Shown here in pieces: positions 1-12,600 of a stretch of 64,000 nucleotides of DNA. Within the stretch, counting starts at the first letter, position 1; each line of letters begins with the position of its first letter. The stretch is taken from assembly GCA_963555705.1 (NCBI GenBank), contig OY743174.1:63262234-63326233 (forward strand). The letters run 5' to 3'. The DNA is from Ligustrum vulgare (taxonomy: Eukaryota > Streptophyta > Magnoliopsida > Lamiales > Oleaceae). The notes under the pieces were generated by a model, which was given only the letters and a program-made list of their open reading frames with translations, did not search any database and had not been told where the DNA came from. Position numbers and translations under genes: made by a program.

Positions 1-1187
1 CTTTTCTTTAGTATTAATTGTTTGTGGCTATTCTTTCCATGATATTTAAAGATTCAGTTTTTTTTTTTTTACTAGGCATTGATTATGTGAATGAAGGACA
101 AAACGCTAGCATAGTTATCAGCATTTTCATATTTGTTCATTTCTTCTTTTGATATTTTCTTTATTTTTTCCTGTTATGGCGAGAAACTGGTGTTTCCTAG
201 ACATAAGAAGATTAAAATTTGATAACTTTCAAAAAAGAATCAAAATCTGGCTGTGCGTATTTTTGCAAAATGAGTTCCTCCAAGATGTTTTTAGTTAAAG
301 TGTATGTTTATCAAAGATTAAAATGGAGGATATTTTTTCTCTGATTTGACCGAAACTGGAAAATGCTATTTCTTTTGATGTCTTTGAACTGTTTCACTAA
401 TTCGAAGCAATTCAAAAGCTTACTCAAGTAACTTGAACTGTACTATATCCTTTCATGAAGGAGAGGTGAAACATTCATCATTCGAAGGAGAAGGGGAAAA
501 ATTAATGGGTGGCCTCAGTAAAATATTGAAAAATTTATTTACAAATTTATCCACAGTTGACCACTTCAAGAAAATATTCACTGTCTTCTTTGTGTGAAAA
601 ATATCTTGTATAATTAATAGGTGGAGGCATAAAGTTACTGTTCACAAAATATGTCCCATTCGTTTTCACACCATGTGGTGAGGTTCTGGTTCCTTAATAG
701 TAAAAAAAAATTTACTTTATTTGATGACATTGAAGAGGAAATTGTGTAGTAAGGCGGTGAGAAAATATATCTTGTAACGTTATTATATTTACACCGGAAA
801 AACATTGCCTCTTTTGTTCACACACATAATCCCTCTCATCAACCGACAAATTCTCCAACAAAGTTTCGTCACTTCATCTTCAGGCGGTTAATGACTCATT
901 TTTTTTTATGCTACAACAAAACAAATCCATGAATTAACCACTTCCCATTATAAATCTTCTAATGTTCATTATCATCTAGACTAATTTGCTTCCAACGTAC
1001 ATCCAGAAATTCTTCCTCCTTCCTTTGAGAGCCTTTGTCGTGTAGGGTTTTCGCTCAAAGGAACACCTTGGACAGAAGAATAACACAGGTACCCACAATC
1101 ATACATAGATTTAGTTTCCAACTATATAAAAATTTAAATGTTATAACTGAATATATTTATCTTTGTCGACCAGATTTATTTTTAATA
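1..1187. other. Intergenic AT-rich DNA, no gene seen
   Basis: No open frame with a recognisable domain, no LTR ends and no RNA gene were seen on either strand. The stretch is AT-rich with short homopolymer runs. A slightly less AT-rich patch near 950-1090 could be decayed exon or UTR sequence, but nothing identifies it. Confidence 0.5.
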
Positions 1188-1190
1188 TGA

Positions 1191-1616
1191 CTTCATTCAA
1201 CTTTACATGATTACCCACAAGAATCAGACAAACCCTTGAATTCTGTCACACAACTTTCTTGTCAAGAAGAAAAGGATTTTTATGTTAAAGCATCAATGTC
1301 AAAGCAAGATCCCAAAGAGTCTCAATATGAAATTCTTTATGTTCTCGATTCTTCTGAAGTTATGAATACCAAGCTAGGCGACATTGCGAAGAAGGACCCA
1401 TATAAATTACATCTCTCAACTGACCAGTTGGGTTCCTCAAAAAAAGTTAAGATCAACGAATCTCCTACGCATTCCATCCCAAAAAGAAAGGTCCCACCTA
1501 TCTCTGATGTAGTCGTTGATGAAAATCTATCTGCGCCAAAAATAACTAACAAACGTCGTGACATTAATGACAGTATAGGAATTGTCCTTATAAAACCAAA
1601 ACTGGAAAAATCATAA
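1191..1616 (+). pseudogene. Unrecognised exon-like open frame (possible gene remnant)
   Basis: An open frame runs from just after a TGA at 1188-1190 to a TAA at 1614-1616, about 141 codons, with no ATG near its beginning. A pyrimidine-rich stretch ending in CAG near 1172 could be a splice acceptor, so this might be a terminal exon or its remnant. The peptide is hydrophilic, rich in Lys, Ser and Asp, and has a basic C-terminal third (KRK, KRR and KPKLEK clusters). I do not recognise a domain. A loose resemblance to tails of plant replication-protein-A-like proteins was considered but is not strong enough to name it. Confidence 0.25.
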
Positions 1617-3867
1617 GAAAATATTTAGCGTGTGTAAATATTTAATGGTGAAGATGATATCCCGCCTGCCGTAACACCTTCCCCTTTTGTTATTTTATGT
1701 TTAAAAGAAATGTGTTGTATCCCTTTAGCTATCTGTTACAAACATCACGCGGGTTTTGTAACATATTTAAACTATGCTTAAATAAATCTTCGCCATTTTC
1801 AAATTCCTCAATTTATTTCATTATTTCGTTACAACATATGAAATATTCATATTAGCTTATTCAAGTAATGAATTTCATTACTTATTATTACAAAATATGA
1901 ATTCTTCAAAGTCGAGCTTCTCATCTTGTGGTTTAGTTTCTCTTGGACTTGCATGGTCACTAGAAACGATGAGGTACTGATAATGTTGAACGACATTCTG
2001 GACTTGCTTCCTATTAAGATGTTAATATCTACCTACAAACATTAGATTCTGTTTTATCAGAAAAGTATTTTGTAATGTTTGACACTCAAGAAAAGTTGAA
2101 CAAGCAATTTAAATATTGTGTTCAACTGGGAAATACACAACCTTTTGTGTCAGAGTTCAGGAGTTCATTCTAGCTCCGCCTATATTTCTTTATAGCTGGT
2201 CTTTAAGTCGTTATAAAAGAGGATAGTTGCATCTAGGATAAAGCTATCATAGAACTTTCCATCTGGGATATGAATGCTTTCAAAATTCTGTTGTAATGTC
2301 CCTTACCACTCGTTGCATATGATCTCAGGTATGGAGGTATGGTGAACAGTGGGTAGAGATAAGTGGAATGCATCATAGGCTATGTTGGGTGGGATAAAAG
2401 GTGAATGAATCGGGGACCACCTATGTATACTTTGGTATTCGGATAAGAAGAGACATAATTTCACCGCAATGGTTATTATAAGATATTATGATTAATTTCA
2501 ACATCTCTTACTGCAATTTAACGAATTATGGATATTTAATTTGGGTTTCAAAGTACATTCTACATGTACCTTGCTGAATTATTCTTCTTGTGTGACTTCA
2601 TCTTGGATATCACTTCTTTCATTTTGTTAAATAGTTTCACACCCCTTGCAAGCCTTCTGCTGGTACTTGGGTTAGTTAATAAATGAGAAATTGATATTCA
2701 TGATTTAATTTGATGGATGACATTGTACATTTTATCACCTTTTATTACTATTGTATGTTCTTGCTTTATTTGCTTATACATTATCTTGCGCCCACTGAAA
2801 TATTACCCAGTACTTATAAGCTTGATGTATAATGTCTTGATTCAATTAGCTTTTAGATGCTGATCTTGTGTTTACACTCGCACACTGAAGGTTCAAACCG
2901 GGGGTTTCTACATTTTATACTATCTTGTGATTGAGGTTAACTTCTAGGCGACCTCTCTCATAAGTATAGAAACAAATGCCATCAATTAACCTATTTTGAG
3001 AACAGGTATTCCATCAATTTGAAGATGTGATTTTCTACTATTTTCCAGTGGTGATGTGGACAGAAATTTTTGGACCTTCTATCAAATACTTGAAGACTGT
3101 TATGTTTCTAATGATTAGCTATTTGTTTAGTTTGGAGCATTAATGGGTTTATGCTTGAAGTGGCATATCGAGTCTTGTCAATCTCTTTGTCCTTCATTTC
3201 TGTGATACAGGTTTAATCCACTTGTTTGTTGCATTTCCTAACAAAAATTTGCCTTATAAAAAAAATATATTATTTGTAAAAGACCTCCAATTTACACATT
3301 TGGAACTATTTTAGGCTGTTATCTGTATTAATTAAGTTTAAAGCTAATCCGTTCGTATGTCACTGTTTACTATAATTTGCATCACGTTAGTTCATTTTGT
3401 TTGTTTCCCCTTATACATTCTTTTCACTTGTTCATTTACTATAATTTGCATCACATTATTGATGCCTAATCATTGCGAACCTTTCTAAATTTATTATTTA
3501 TCCATTATACAGGACTGCTACTGTACTTACTGTCCCCGGATGGCTTTCCTAATACCGTTCAAGCTGGTATTGGATACGTGGTATCAGAATTGCTTGGAAA
3601 TAATATCCGAAACAGTTTTTCCATACCACTAGGTTCGAATGCGTTGCAAAGTTCTTTGGCCCTTCCCAAAATTATAACTTTTATGTAGTCTTAATTAATT
3701 GTTATATGATACTACACATCCTTCTATGATTTACTGTATCTTTTCAGCTAATAATTGTTATAGAAAAAAACATAATATGATTATATTAGGATTCTGTTAA
3801 TTCAATGACTCTAAATAACACAACAATTGCACATTTCTTGTACGTAGTACGACTTTTCACTGGTTTT
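1617..3867. other. Intergenic AT-rich DNA, no gene seen
   Basis: No coding region, RNA gene or mobile-element terminus could be supported. Short open frames (for example 3473-3688) lack any domain or codon pattern suggesting function. Confidence 0.5.
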
Positions 3868-4172
3868 CATAAAAGAGATCAAATATGTCAAGCTACTTTT
3901 CAAGTGGAACTACACAATAATTTAAGTTTTTCTTTAGGTACTTGTCAATTTAACATACTAAATATGATACAAATATTGTTTTTTCCTTTTAGATAACAAC
4001 AAACAAGTATTTCCATTAATACAATAAAATTAATAAATTCTCTTTCCTCCAAATGTAATGTATCACATGAATAGCTTTTTCATTTTACTTCAAACAATTA
4101 GACATAATGCCAACAGCAAAAGCAGATGGTGACATATTAGCCAATTATATTTTATTTTTATTTTAGTAAGTT
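3868..4172 (+). repeat. Outlying copy of the 424-bp repeat unit
   Basis: This stretch matches the units of the tandem array at 12.67-16.6 kb in the same order: the 'gatcaaatatgtcaagcta' block, the 'cttgtcaatttaacatac' block, the 'aacaagtatttccat' block and the 'gcaaaagcagatggtgacat' block. It is more diverged than the array members are from each other. It lies about 8.5 kb upstream of the array, across the copia element at 5.29-12.60 kb, and is followed by a copy of the CLSY pseudogene 5' flank. Confidence 0.7.
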
Positions 4173-4254
4173 TTAATTCAATACTGAATATGGCATAAAA
4201 TTAATATTCCTTTTTAATTAAAATACGGGACCTCTATGTTTTGAACGACATTGA

Positions 4255-4560
4255 TTACCCTACAAAGGAGTGTTGAATTGAAGTACATCTACTGACTTGT
4301 AGCATGCAGAAATATAGAAACATATCACTTTTTTCATGGTTCTAAAACTATGAAAAAGAAATTACAAATTCCAGTTTCTAGTTTTTACCTTGGTAAAGAA
4401 TTACAAATGGAAATTCAATTAATTAAGAATTTTCCAATGTGAGAATGAAAATTTTCAATGCCCTTGTTTTCAAGTTCCCAACAATTTGCAGGCTTCATAT
4501 TCCATGTTAAAGCACAATTCTCTTCACTCTTCTCTCTAATTTCTACTCCAAACATCATCT
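4255..4560 (+). other. Decayed duplicate of the CLSY pseudogene 5' flank
   Basis: The sequence aligns by eye with 16838-17045, immediately upstream of the CLSY pseudogene start. Shared blocks include 'gttgaattgaagta', 'cttgtagcat', 'caattaattaagaat', 'cccaacaatttgca' and 'catattccatgttaaa'. The similarity stops at the position equivalent to the pseudogene ATG, which here reads ATC. The promoter and 5' UTR were therefore duplicated and the coding part is absent. Together with the repeat copy just upstream, this marks an old segmental or tandem duplication of the CLSY region. Confidence 0.7.
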
Positions 4561-5286
4561 CTTCAGCAAGGAACTAGAACTCTCTGTCTCTGCATTAAAA
4601 ACACACATAAACAACTTTTAATTTTGCATGTAAGTTTGCGTACATTTAGAAATTTAAAAAAAAAAAGAACATATTTACATTAAAAAACTCGATATGTATA
4701 TTTGAGGGAGTACTACTCCACGTACAAAGAAAAGAATGTAAGTGCAAACTACACTAGAGTCTCTAGAGTTGTGCCATCAAAATCAGCTCGCAACTCATAC
4801 TTAAGAATAAGACAGTCTTCGTAAAAGGATGAGAACACCATAATGCAATGTCCTATATGGTCTCTGATGATGCCTGTCACTAGCATCACCGTCCTTAACA
4901 CATCCATCTGTGTTGATTTTATACGATATCACTGATGAAGTGCGCCAAAGATCTAAAATAAGGGACGACGAGGGAGGGAGGGAGATATACCAAAAAAGTG
5001 GGATGACAATCAGGTTCACATGCCAATGAAGAGGTCTGAAGAATTGCCACGTGTGAAGAAACGAGAGCATGCAATATAGTCTCCAAATTCCTTAAAGAAA
5101 ACCATGTCTAGACATCCTGGCCGTCAAATTCCTTATGAGAAAACAACAATTGTTGACATTTAAGCTCCGTTGCTTGTCCATTAGAACATTTCATAAAGAT
5201 ATAATATTAAAAAAATATGAATATATTAATATTGATAAATAAATGTGAACTTGCGATCCGAGTCTACGTCAATCTGACCCTTGTTG
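4561..5286. other. Intergenic DNA before the first copia element
   Basis: No gene or repeat boundary was identified. A minus-strand open frame at 4801-5070 has no recognisable features. Confidence 0.4.
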
Positions 5287-5291
5287 GGTTT

Positions 5292-5950
5292 TGTTGGAAA
5301 AATTGGTTTTGACCAATTTATGTGATTATTTAAGTGGAATCATTAATAGTGAATGGAAAATTAAGCCACTTAAAATTGTGACAATATTGAAAAATTAAAA
5401 GAATATTATTGAATATTCTAGAATTAATTTAAATGAAAAGATGTGTCTTTTCATATGAAAGATTGTGACTTTTGAAATTAATAATTTCCAATAATTGTGT
5501 CTCTTCAATTAGAGACAAATTTGAAAGGATGTGTCTCTTGTAAGGGTTGTGTCTTTTGAGATACAACTTTCCAACATCTATATATAGACCCCATATACTT
5601 GTATTATTTTTCATTCATCAATTCATCATTCATTTATTCAAATGATTTGATTTCTTTCATTTCATCTTTGGAGTACATAAGCCTAATTTTGGTTCGTTGT
5701 ACTTGTGTTTTGGAGTGCTACAAACACAAGTGTTGCCGTTGTATCTTGGGAGTCGATTGCCGTTATCCGTAGGCACCGTTGCGGGACAAATTCGACTTAA
5801 GGACAAAGAGTCCAACTCTTGCCTCGGCATTGTTTCTTCTTTTCTTCTTTTTCTTGTTTCGTATTTTCCTTGCCGTTACTCTGTCCAAATTTCGGCACGG
5901 ATTTACAAATTTTCATTATTTGGCGTCACTATTCACAAATCCACCCAACA
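5292..5950 (+). repeat. 5' LTR of copia element 1
   Basis: The repeat begins TGTTGGAAAAATTGG, ends CCACCCAACA and matches 11942-12600 over its full 659 bp. A TATA-like stretch (tctatatatagacc) near 5577-5588 would be the U3 promoter for plus-strand transcription. Confidence 0.95.
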
Positions 5951-7861
5951 ATCTTAAGTCGAATTCTCTATATTTTGTGAAAGTGACATTCTTGTTTGGT
6001 TAAACTTGTTAAGTTTAACATCTTCTTCATTTCTATTTTGTTTTGGTTGATCTTCTGTTTTACGTAAACGGAAATGAATACGGTTCTTAATACCGATACT
6101 ACTTCGAATGAAACTTCGAATATGGGAACTTCTGAAGGAAGTGTTCCTACCGACGTGATTCCTCCCGTTGTGAATACAACTACTACTAATGTGATTCCTC
6201 CGGTTGTGGGTGCCCCTAATATCGTTCATTCAAACTCCGTTTCACATGGGGAAAAACCGGAGAAATTTGTTGGGGTTGATTTCAAAAGGTGGCAACAGAA
6301 AATGTTGTTTTATCTCACAACCCTCAACTTGGCGAAATTCTTGAATGAAGATCCTCCCGCCATACAAGAAGGGGAAAATAATAGGGCATCTTTGATTGCT
6401 TTGGATGCTTGGAAACATTCTGATTTCTTATGCAAGAATTATATTCTTAATGGCTTGGACAACGCCTTATACGGTGTGTATTGCTATAAGAAATCTGCAA
6501 AGGAACTATGGGAGACCTTGGAAAAGAAGTACAAGACCGAAGATTCCGGAATCAAGAAGTTCATTGTGGGAAAATTCTTGGACTACAAAATGGTAGATTC
6601 GAAGACCGTCATCAGTCAAGTACAAGAATTGCAAGTCATACTCCATGACATTCATGCGAAAAATATGTCCGTGAGCGAATCATTTCAAGTGGCTGCAATT
6701 ATCGAGAAACTTCCACCCATGTGGAGGGACTTCAAAAACTATCTCAAGCACAAGCGCAAGGAGATGAACATTGAAGAACTCGTGGTCCGATTGAGGATTG
6801 AAGAAGACAACCGAAGTTCGGAAAAACGAGTTGGGAATGGCATACCACAAGCAAAGGCAAATGTGGTGGAATCTAGCAACAACAAAGGAAAGAAGAGAAA
6901 GCATTCCGTTGAATCTACAAAGAAGAATGCAAAGAAGTTCAAGGACAATTGCTACAATTGTGGAAAGGCTGGACATCGCTCGGTTGATTGTCGCAAACCA
7001 AAGAAGCAATCCCAAGCCAACATTGTCAAATCTGATGCCATATCAAATGGCATGTCCGATATGAATTTATCGGCGGTTGTTTCTGAATGCAACCTTGTTG
7101 GAAATCCCATGGAATGGTGGGTTGATACGGGTGCAACCCGTCACATTTGTGCCGATAGAGGAATGTTCACTTCATACACTCCAACCGAGGGAGAAAAATT
7201 GTTTATGGGGAACTCCTCAACATCCAAAGTGGAAGGACAAGGCAAAGTGGTCTTGAAGATGACGTTGGGAAAAGAACTTAGCCTCAATAATGTCCTTCAC
7301 GTACCGGATATTCGTAAGAACCTTGTGTCGGGTTCTTTATTAAGCAAGAATGGCTTTAAACTAGTCTTTGTATCGGATAAGTTTGTACTTACCAAAAATG
7401 ATATGTATGTAGGCAAAATCTATGTAAAAGATGGACTATTCAAAATGAATGTCCTAACTGTTGTACCAAATGCTACAATCAATAAAACGTCATCTTCAGT
7501 TTATATGCTTGAGTCATGTAATCTATGGCATCATAGATTAGGACATGCAAACTTTAATTCAATACGAAAGTTAATGAATTTAAGTTTACTTCCGAATATG
7601 CATTTTAATAATAGAAAATGCGAAACATGTGTAGAGGCAAAAGCGGCCAAAACACCATTTCATTCGGTTGAACGAAACACCACACCATTAGAACTAATTC
7701 ACACGGATGTGTGTGATTTGAAGTTCGTACCAACAAGGGGTGGTAAAAAGTACTTCATCACATTCATAGATGATTGTACAAGGTACTGTTATGTGTACTT
7801 GTTGAAAAGCAAAGATAAAGCTTTGGAAGTGTTTAAACACTACAAAAATGAAGTTGAAAAT

Positions 7862-9301
7862 TGATAAGTGCTTTACTAGCACCTTATTTCTTTACTTGTT
7901 GCCTCGAATTACTGTTAGTTTGATCCTAATTAAGTATTGCTTAATGCATTTTATGTTTTATATTGTGTAGGATCGTAAATGACAAGAAAAGAAGGAAAAA
8001 GGACCAAAAAGCACGCAAAAAGGAAGTTCGAGGACCTGGCATGTAAATAAGTCACGGCCGCAAGCAAATATCATCACGGTCGTAAGTGCATGAGTGAAAC
8101 GGGCAAAATTCAGCAGAAAAGATGTTACGGCCGTAAGAAACATCTTTACGACCGTAACCCTCAAAAGATAAAAATACGCAGAAACCCAATTACGGCCGTA
8201 AAAGAAATATTTACGGCCGTAACTCCAATATGATGAAATATGCAGTAACTCAATTACGACCGTAAAAGAATAGTTACGGCCGTAAATCTTCAAGTCAAAA
8301 ATTTCCTTATTTCAATTCTTTCCATAATTTTGGATTTCTTGCTCCCAAAACTAGGGCACGAAAATTGAAGTTATAAATAGGGAAGTTCATGACAAGAAAA
8401 GAGAAAAAAATTATATTTTTGAGAGCCACCAATATCAAGGTTTGAAGAAAAGAAATTCGGGGCAAAATCAAGGTGAATCAAGACAACATTTTTGGGGAAT
8501 TCTTCATGGCAATGCGTGGCTAATCTTCTCAACCTAGTTCAAGGGGGACGTTGTGTTCATATTATTTTATTATTCATCCCTCAAACTCGTAACGTAGTTC
8601 TTGTTTTATGTTTTATTTATTGGATTTCTCATGAACATTAATTTCGTCAAGACAATTTATTAATTGATTAAGGCCTTATCTTTTAATTATTGTGTTGATG
8701 TTTGCTAATTTGGGTAATTGAATTCGTATTTGTCTTGTTATCCAAATCATAGTAGCAATTGGTAATTTTATATTTCCATATGAAAATCCAATTTAGATTA
8801 ATCAATTCGAGCATATGTAATTGATAATTTAGTTCACCTAATTCTTCTTGTTTTCACATAGTTAATGAATTAAATCTAGGGAGCTTATTCTAGGTTGTTC
8901 ATTCACTCTAAATTGATTGGAGAACTAATTCTAATTGATTATTATTAAGGAAGAATTGGATTAATTAGAGCTTTTTGATTATTCCGGGTGATAAATAAAA
9001 TAAAGGAAACAGTACATGCGTTGCTTGGGAAATGACAATATTATGATAGGGTACAACCGAACCTGAGAACTAGGATTCTTTATTAATTGATTTTTATTCA
9101 AGCTATTTTACATCTTTATTTGATTATTTAGATTAATTGCAATTTTCAACTCAAAACCCCCCTTATAATTCTAATTGACATGACATTAAATTAGTTCCCG
9201 TTCCTCGTGGGATCGACCTTTGCTTTCGCTATCACATTTAAATTTGAGTTTTGGCAAATAAGGAAATTTAATTAATTCTTGGTGCATCGCGACGCGCACC
9301 A
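7862..9301 (+). mobile_element. Solo LTR (1,440 bp) inserted in the copia integrase
   Basis: The insert begins TGATAAGTGC, ends GCGCACCA and is flanked by a perfect 5-bp duplication, aaaat, at 7857-7861 and 9302-9306. TG...CA ends with a 5-bp TSD and no internal coding region are the signature of a solo LTR left by recombination between the two LTRs of an element. The right part, with 'gtgggatcgacctttgc' followed by 'catcgcgacgcgcacca', resembles the LTR ends of large plant Ty3/gypsy elements (Athila/Tat group). That family placement is inference. The orientation is assigned from that resemblance. Confidence 0.85.
8056..8290. repeat. Cluster of TTACGGCCGTAA palindromes inside the solo LTR
   Basis: At least eight perfect or one-off copies of the 12-bp palindrome TTACGGCCGTAA (variants carry GGTCGT or GACCGT) occur at irregular 25-50-bp spacing, with related spacers containing 'aaatatgcag' or 'aaatacgcag' between them. 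The cluster is in the left half of the solo LTR, where U3 would lie. Confidence 0.8.
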
Positions 9302-11941
9302 AAAATCAACTTGGAAAACGAATTAAAATGATTCGTAGTGATAGAGGTGGAGAATATGTTGCACCGTTTGAAGAATTTTGTGCTGAATCTGGAATAATTC
9401 ATCAAACAACGGCACCATATTCACCACAATCTAATGGAATTGCTGAACGCAAAAACCGAACGTTAAAGGAAATGATGAATGCAATATTGATAAGTTCGGG
9501 CTTACCTCAAAACTTGTGGGGGGAAGCCATACTTTCTGCAAATCATATCCTAAATAAAATACCATACAAAGATAAGGTTGAATCGCCTTACGAATTATGG
9601 AAAGGTCGGAAACCTTCCTACAAATATCTCAAAGTGTGGGGGTGCTTAGCGAAAGTACAAATACCCAAACCTAAACAAGTTAGGATTGGACCAAAGACAA
9701 TTGATTGTGTCTTTATTGGATATGCTATCAATAGTAGTGCATATCGATTCTTGGTTCATAAATCCGAAGTACTTGATGTACACGTAGGTACAATTATTGA
9801 ATCAAGAAATGCGGTCTTCTTTGAAGATACATTTCCGTGTAAAGAAAAGGAAATAAGTTCAAATAAAAGAACTTATGATAATATACGTGGAAAGAATGAT
9901 GATCTTCAAGTAAATGAAGAACCGAGACGTAGTAAAAGGCAAGGAATTCCAAAGACATTCGGTCAAGAATTCGTAACCAATTTACTCGAAAATGATCCTA
10001 GGACATTTGATGAAGCAATGTCCTCTCCTGAAGCTCCTTTTTGGAAAGAAGCTGTACGCAATGAAATTGAAGTCGGATAGATCAATTGATAAATACAAGG
10101 CTAGATTAGTAGCCAAAGGGTATAGACAAAGAGAAGGACTAGATTTCTTTGATACCTATTCACCCGTTACAAGAATTACGTCTATACGTGTCTTGATTGC
10201 AATCGCAGCATTGCATAATCTTGAAATACATCAAATGGATGTCAAAACCGCGTTTCTAAATGGTGAATTAGAAGAAGAAATCTACACGGAACAACCTGAA
10301 GGGTTTGTTGCACCAGGAAATGAAAAGAAGGTGTGTAGACTTGTAAAATCATTGTATGGATTGAAACAAGTACCGAAGCAATGGCATGAAAAGTTTGATA
10401 AAACGATGTTGTCAAATGGCTTCAAAATCAATGAATGTGACAAATGTGTCTACATTAAAAACACACCTAATGAATATGTAATCATATGCCTATATGTTGA
10501 CGATATGCTAATTATGGGAAATAACTCCAAAGTCATTTCCTCGACTAAGAAAATGTTAACAAAACATTTTGACATGAAAGATATGGGAGTGGCGGATGTA
10601 ATATTAGGGATTAAAATATCTAGAACATCGGATGGTTTGTCATTGTCTCAATCACATTATGTTGAGACTATACTTAAGAAATTTAAGGCGTATGACGATA
10701 AACCGGTTAAGTCACCAGTTGACGTAGGTATTCACTTAGCCAAGAATACTGGTGAGCCCCTATCTCAATTGGAATATTCGCGTGTCATTGGTAGTTTAAT
10801 GTATATTACCAACTGCACAAGGCCAGATATAGCATACATAGTCAACAAGTTGAGTAGATTCACTAGTAATCCAAGTGTTGTACATTGGAAGGCATTAAAC
10901 CGAGTTCTTAGATATTTAAGACACACGCAAATTGGATATCTGACACTAAGGATTCAAAATCCACGAGTGGTTATGTATTTACCATTGGAGGTGGAGCCGT
11001 GTCCTGGAAATCGTCTAAGCAAACGTGTATTGCTCGATCCACGATGGAATATGAGTTTATTGCGTTAGACAAAGCCGGTGAAGAAGCAGAATGGCTTCGT
11101 AATTTTCTTGAAGAAATTCCATGTTGGGAAAATCCGGTTTCTGCGATTAATATACATTGCGATAATCAGTCGGAAATTGCAAGGGCACAAAACAGCATGT
11201 ATAATGGCAAGTCTCGACATATCCGTCGGAGACATAATACCATTAAACAATTAATATCGAATGGTATAATCTCTATTAACTATGTGAAGTCAAAAGAAAA
11301 TTTGGCTGATCCTTTGACGAAAGGACTTGCAAGAGATCAAGTATACCATCTTTCGAGGGGAATGGGCCTAAAGCCTATTGAATAGAATTACTATGACGGA
11401 AACCCAACCTTGTAGATTGAAAATCCCAAGATCTTGGTTCAATGGGACAACTAAGTCATAAATGATTCAGAATAAAGCACTTATACCCATTCCTAAAATT
11501 TAAAGTGCTATGTAAAATGTGTATAAGGATAAGTATACATATATACTTTTAATGATTAATAACCTTAAGATAGAAATGTATGAGATCACCTATATAAGTG
11601 TGAAGTGGGGCCGCTTCTACGAGAATTCGAGGCTTAATTCTCTTAAGAGCACTTATGAAACCAAGAGTAGTCCAGGGCCAAAATGGACTCAACCATGAGA
11701 ACCGAATAGGTTACATGAGTCATGGTGTTGGTACAGTTGTTTGGTTTTACACGAACGGCTGGATGGTTCAAGACATCGCGTTCACCAACTAGCCTAGTAA
11801 ATCCGATTGTATTCAACTAAAGAAGGTTCAAGGCCACAAGCTACCTATCTTGATGCTATGACTTGTCGTGTGTACTCCATTTGTTAGAGTTTGCATTTCA
11901 TTCGCATTGCATTTGCATTAATTTTCATTCATGTGGGGGAT

Positions 11942-12600
11942 TGTTGGAAAAATTGGTTTTGACCAATTTATGTGATTATTTAAGTGGAACCATTAATAGT
12001 GAATGAAAAATTAAGCCACTTAAAATTGTGACAATATTGGAAAATTAAAAGAATATTATTGAATATTCTAGAATTAATTTAAATGAAAAGATGTGTCTTT
12101 TCATATGAAAGATTGTGACTTTTGAAATTAATAATTTTCAATAATTGTGTCTCTTCAATTAGAGACAAATTTGAAAGGATGTGTCTCTTGTAAGGGTTTT
12201 GTCTTTTGAGATACAACTTTCCAACATCTATATATAGACCCCATATGCTTGTATTATTTTTCATTCATCAATTCATCATTCATTTATTCAAATGATTTGA
12301 TTTCTTTCATTTCATCTTTGGAGTACATAAGCCTAATTTTGGTTCGTTGTACTTGTGTTTTGGAGTGCTACAAACACAAGTGTTGCCGTTGTATCTTGGG
12401 AGTCGATTGCCGTTATCCGTAAGCACCGTTGCGGGGCAAATTCGACTTAAGGACAAAGAGTCCAACTCTTGCCTCGACATTGTTTCTTCTTTTCTTCTTT
12501 TTCTTGTTTCGTATTTTCCTTGCCGTTACTCTGTCCAAATTTCGGCACGGATTTACAAATTTTCATTATTTGGGGTCACTATTCACAAATCCACCCAACA
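11942..12600 (+). repeat. 3' LTR of copia element 1
   Basis: The sequence matches 5292-5950 end to end with about ten substitutions and no length change. It is preceded by the polypurine tract CATGTGGGGGAT and followed by ggctt, the right half of the target-site duplication. Confidence 0.95.

Larger units (their letters stand above)
6074..11385 (+). pseudogene. Broken copia gag-pol polyprotein, element 1
   Basis: ATG at 6074 opens a 596-codon frame. It contains a gag region (about residues 50-260), a CCHC zinc knuckle ([14 protein letters not shown]), an aspartic protease site ([10 protein letters not shown]), a GAG-pre-integrase segment (LWHHRLGHA) and the start of the integrase (HTDVCD). 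The frame stops artificially at 7864 because of the solo LTR at 7862-9301. It resumes at 9307 with the second integrase Asp and Glu motifs (RSDRGGEY, NGIAERKNRTL). Near 10076 a deletion of roughly 30 codons, plus a frame change, joins integrase-RT linker sequence to RT. RT is otherwise clear ([22 protein letters not shown]). A second out-of-frame deletion near 10935 removes part of the RNase H start, and RNase H continues to the stop at 11385. Four lesions make it non-functional. Confidence 0.93.
5292..12600 (+). mobile_element. Ty1/copia LTR retrotransposon 1 (7.3 kb, defective, nested)
   Basis: Two 659-bp direct repeats (5292-5950 and 11942-12600), each starting TGTTGG and ending CCAACA, flank a gag-pol region in copia order (protease, integrase, RT, RNase H). 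The flanking 5-mers are ggttt on the left and ggctt on the right, a target-site duplication with one mismatch. A purine tract, GTGGGGGA, lies just before the 3' LTR. I saw no initiator-Met tRNA primer site after the 5' LTR, unlike the other two copia elements here. About ten mismatches separate the LTRs by eye (roughly 1.5%). The gag-pol is broken by a nested solo LTR and two deletions, so the copy is not autonomous. Confidence 0.95.

Noticed and set aside
1191..1616. Replication protein A-like gene
   Set aside because: Only a vague similarity of the basic tail was felt, with no OB-fold signature, so it is left unnamed.
3473..3688. 71-codon plus-strand open frame
   Set aside because: No domain, no neighbouring exon and no coding-like composition. 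A frame of this length is expected by chance.
4801..5070. 89-codon minus-strand open frame
   Set aside because: It has a chance-like composition and no recognisable motif, and it lies in degenerate intergenic DNA.
5951..5975. Initiator-Met primer site for copia element 1
   Set aside because: The bases after the 5' LTR (atcttaagtcgaattc) do not match TGGTATCAGAGC. A different primer tRNA or decay is likely, and I could not name it.
8056..8290. CRISPR-like spacing of a short repeat
   Set aside because: The repeated TTACGGCCGTAA is only 12 bp, the spacing is irregular, the spacers are related to each other, and it lies inside a plant LTR.
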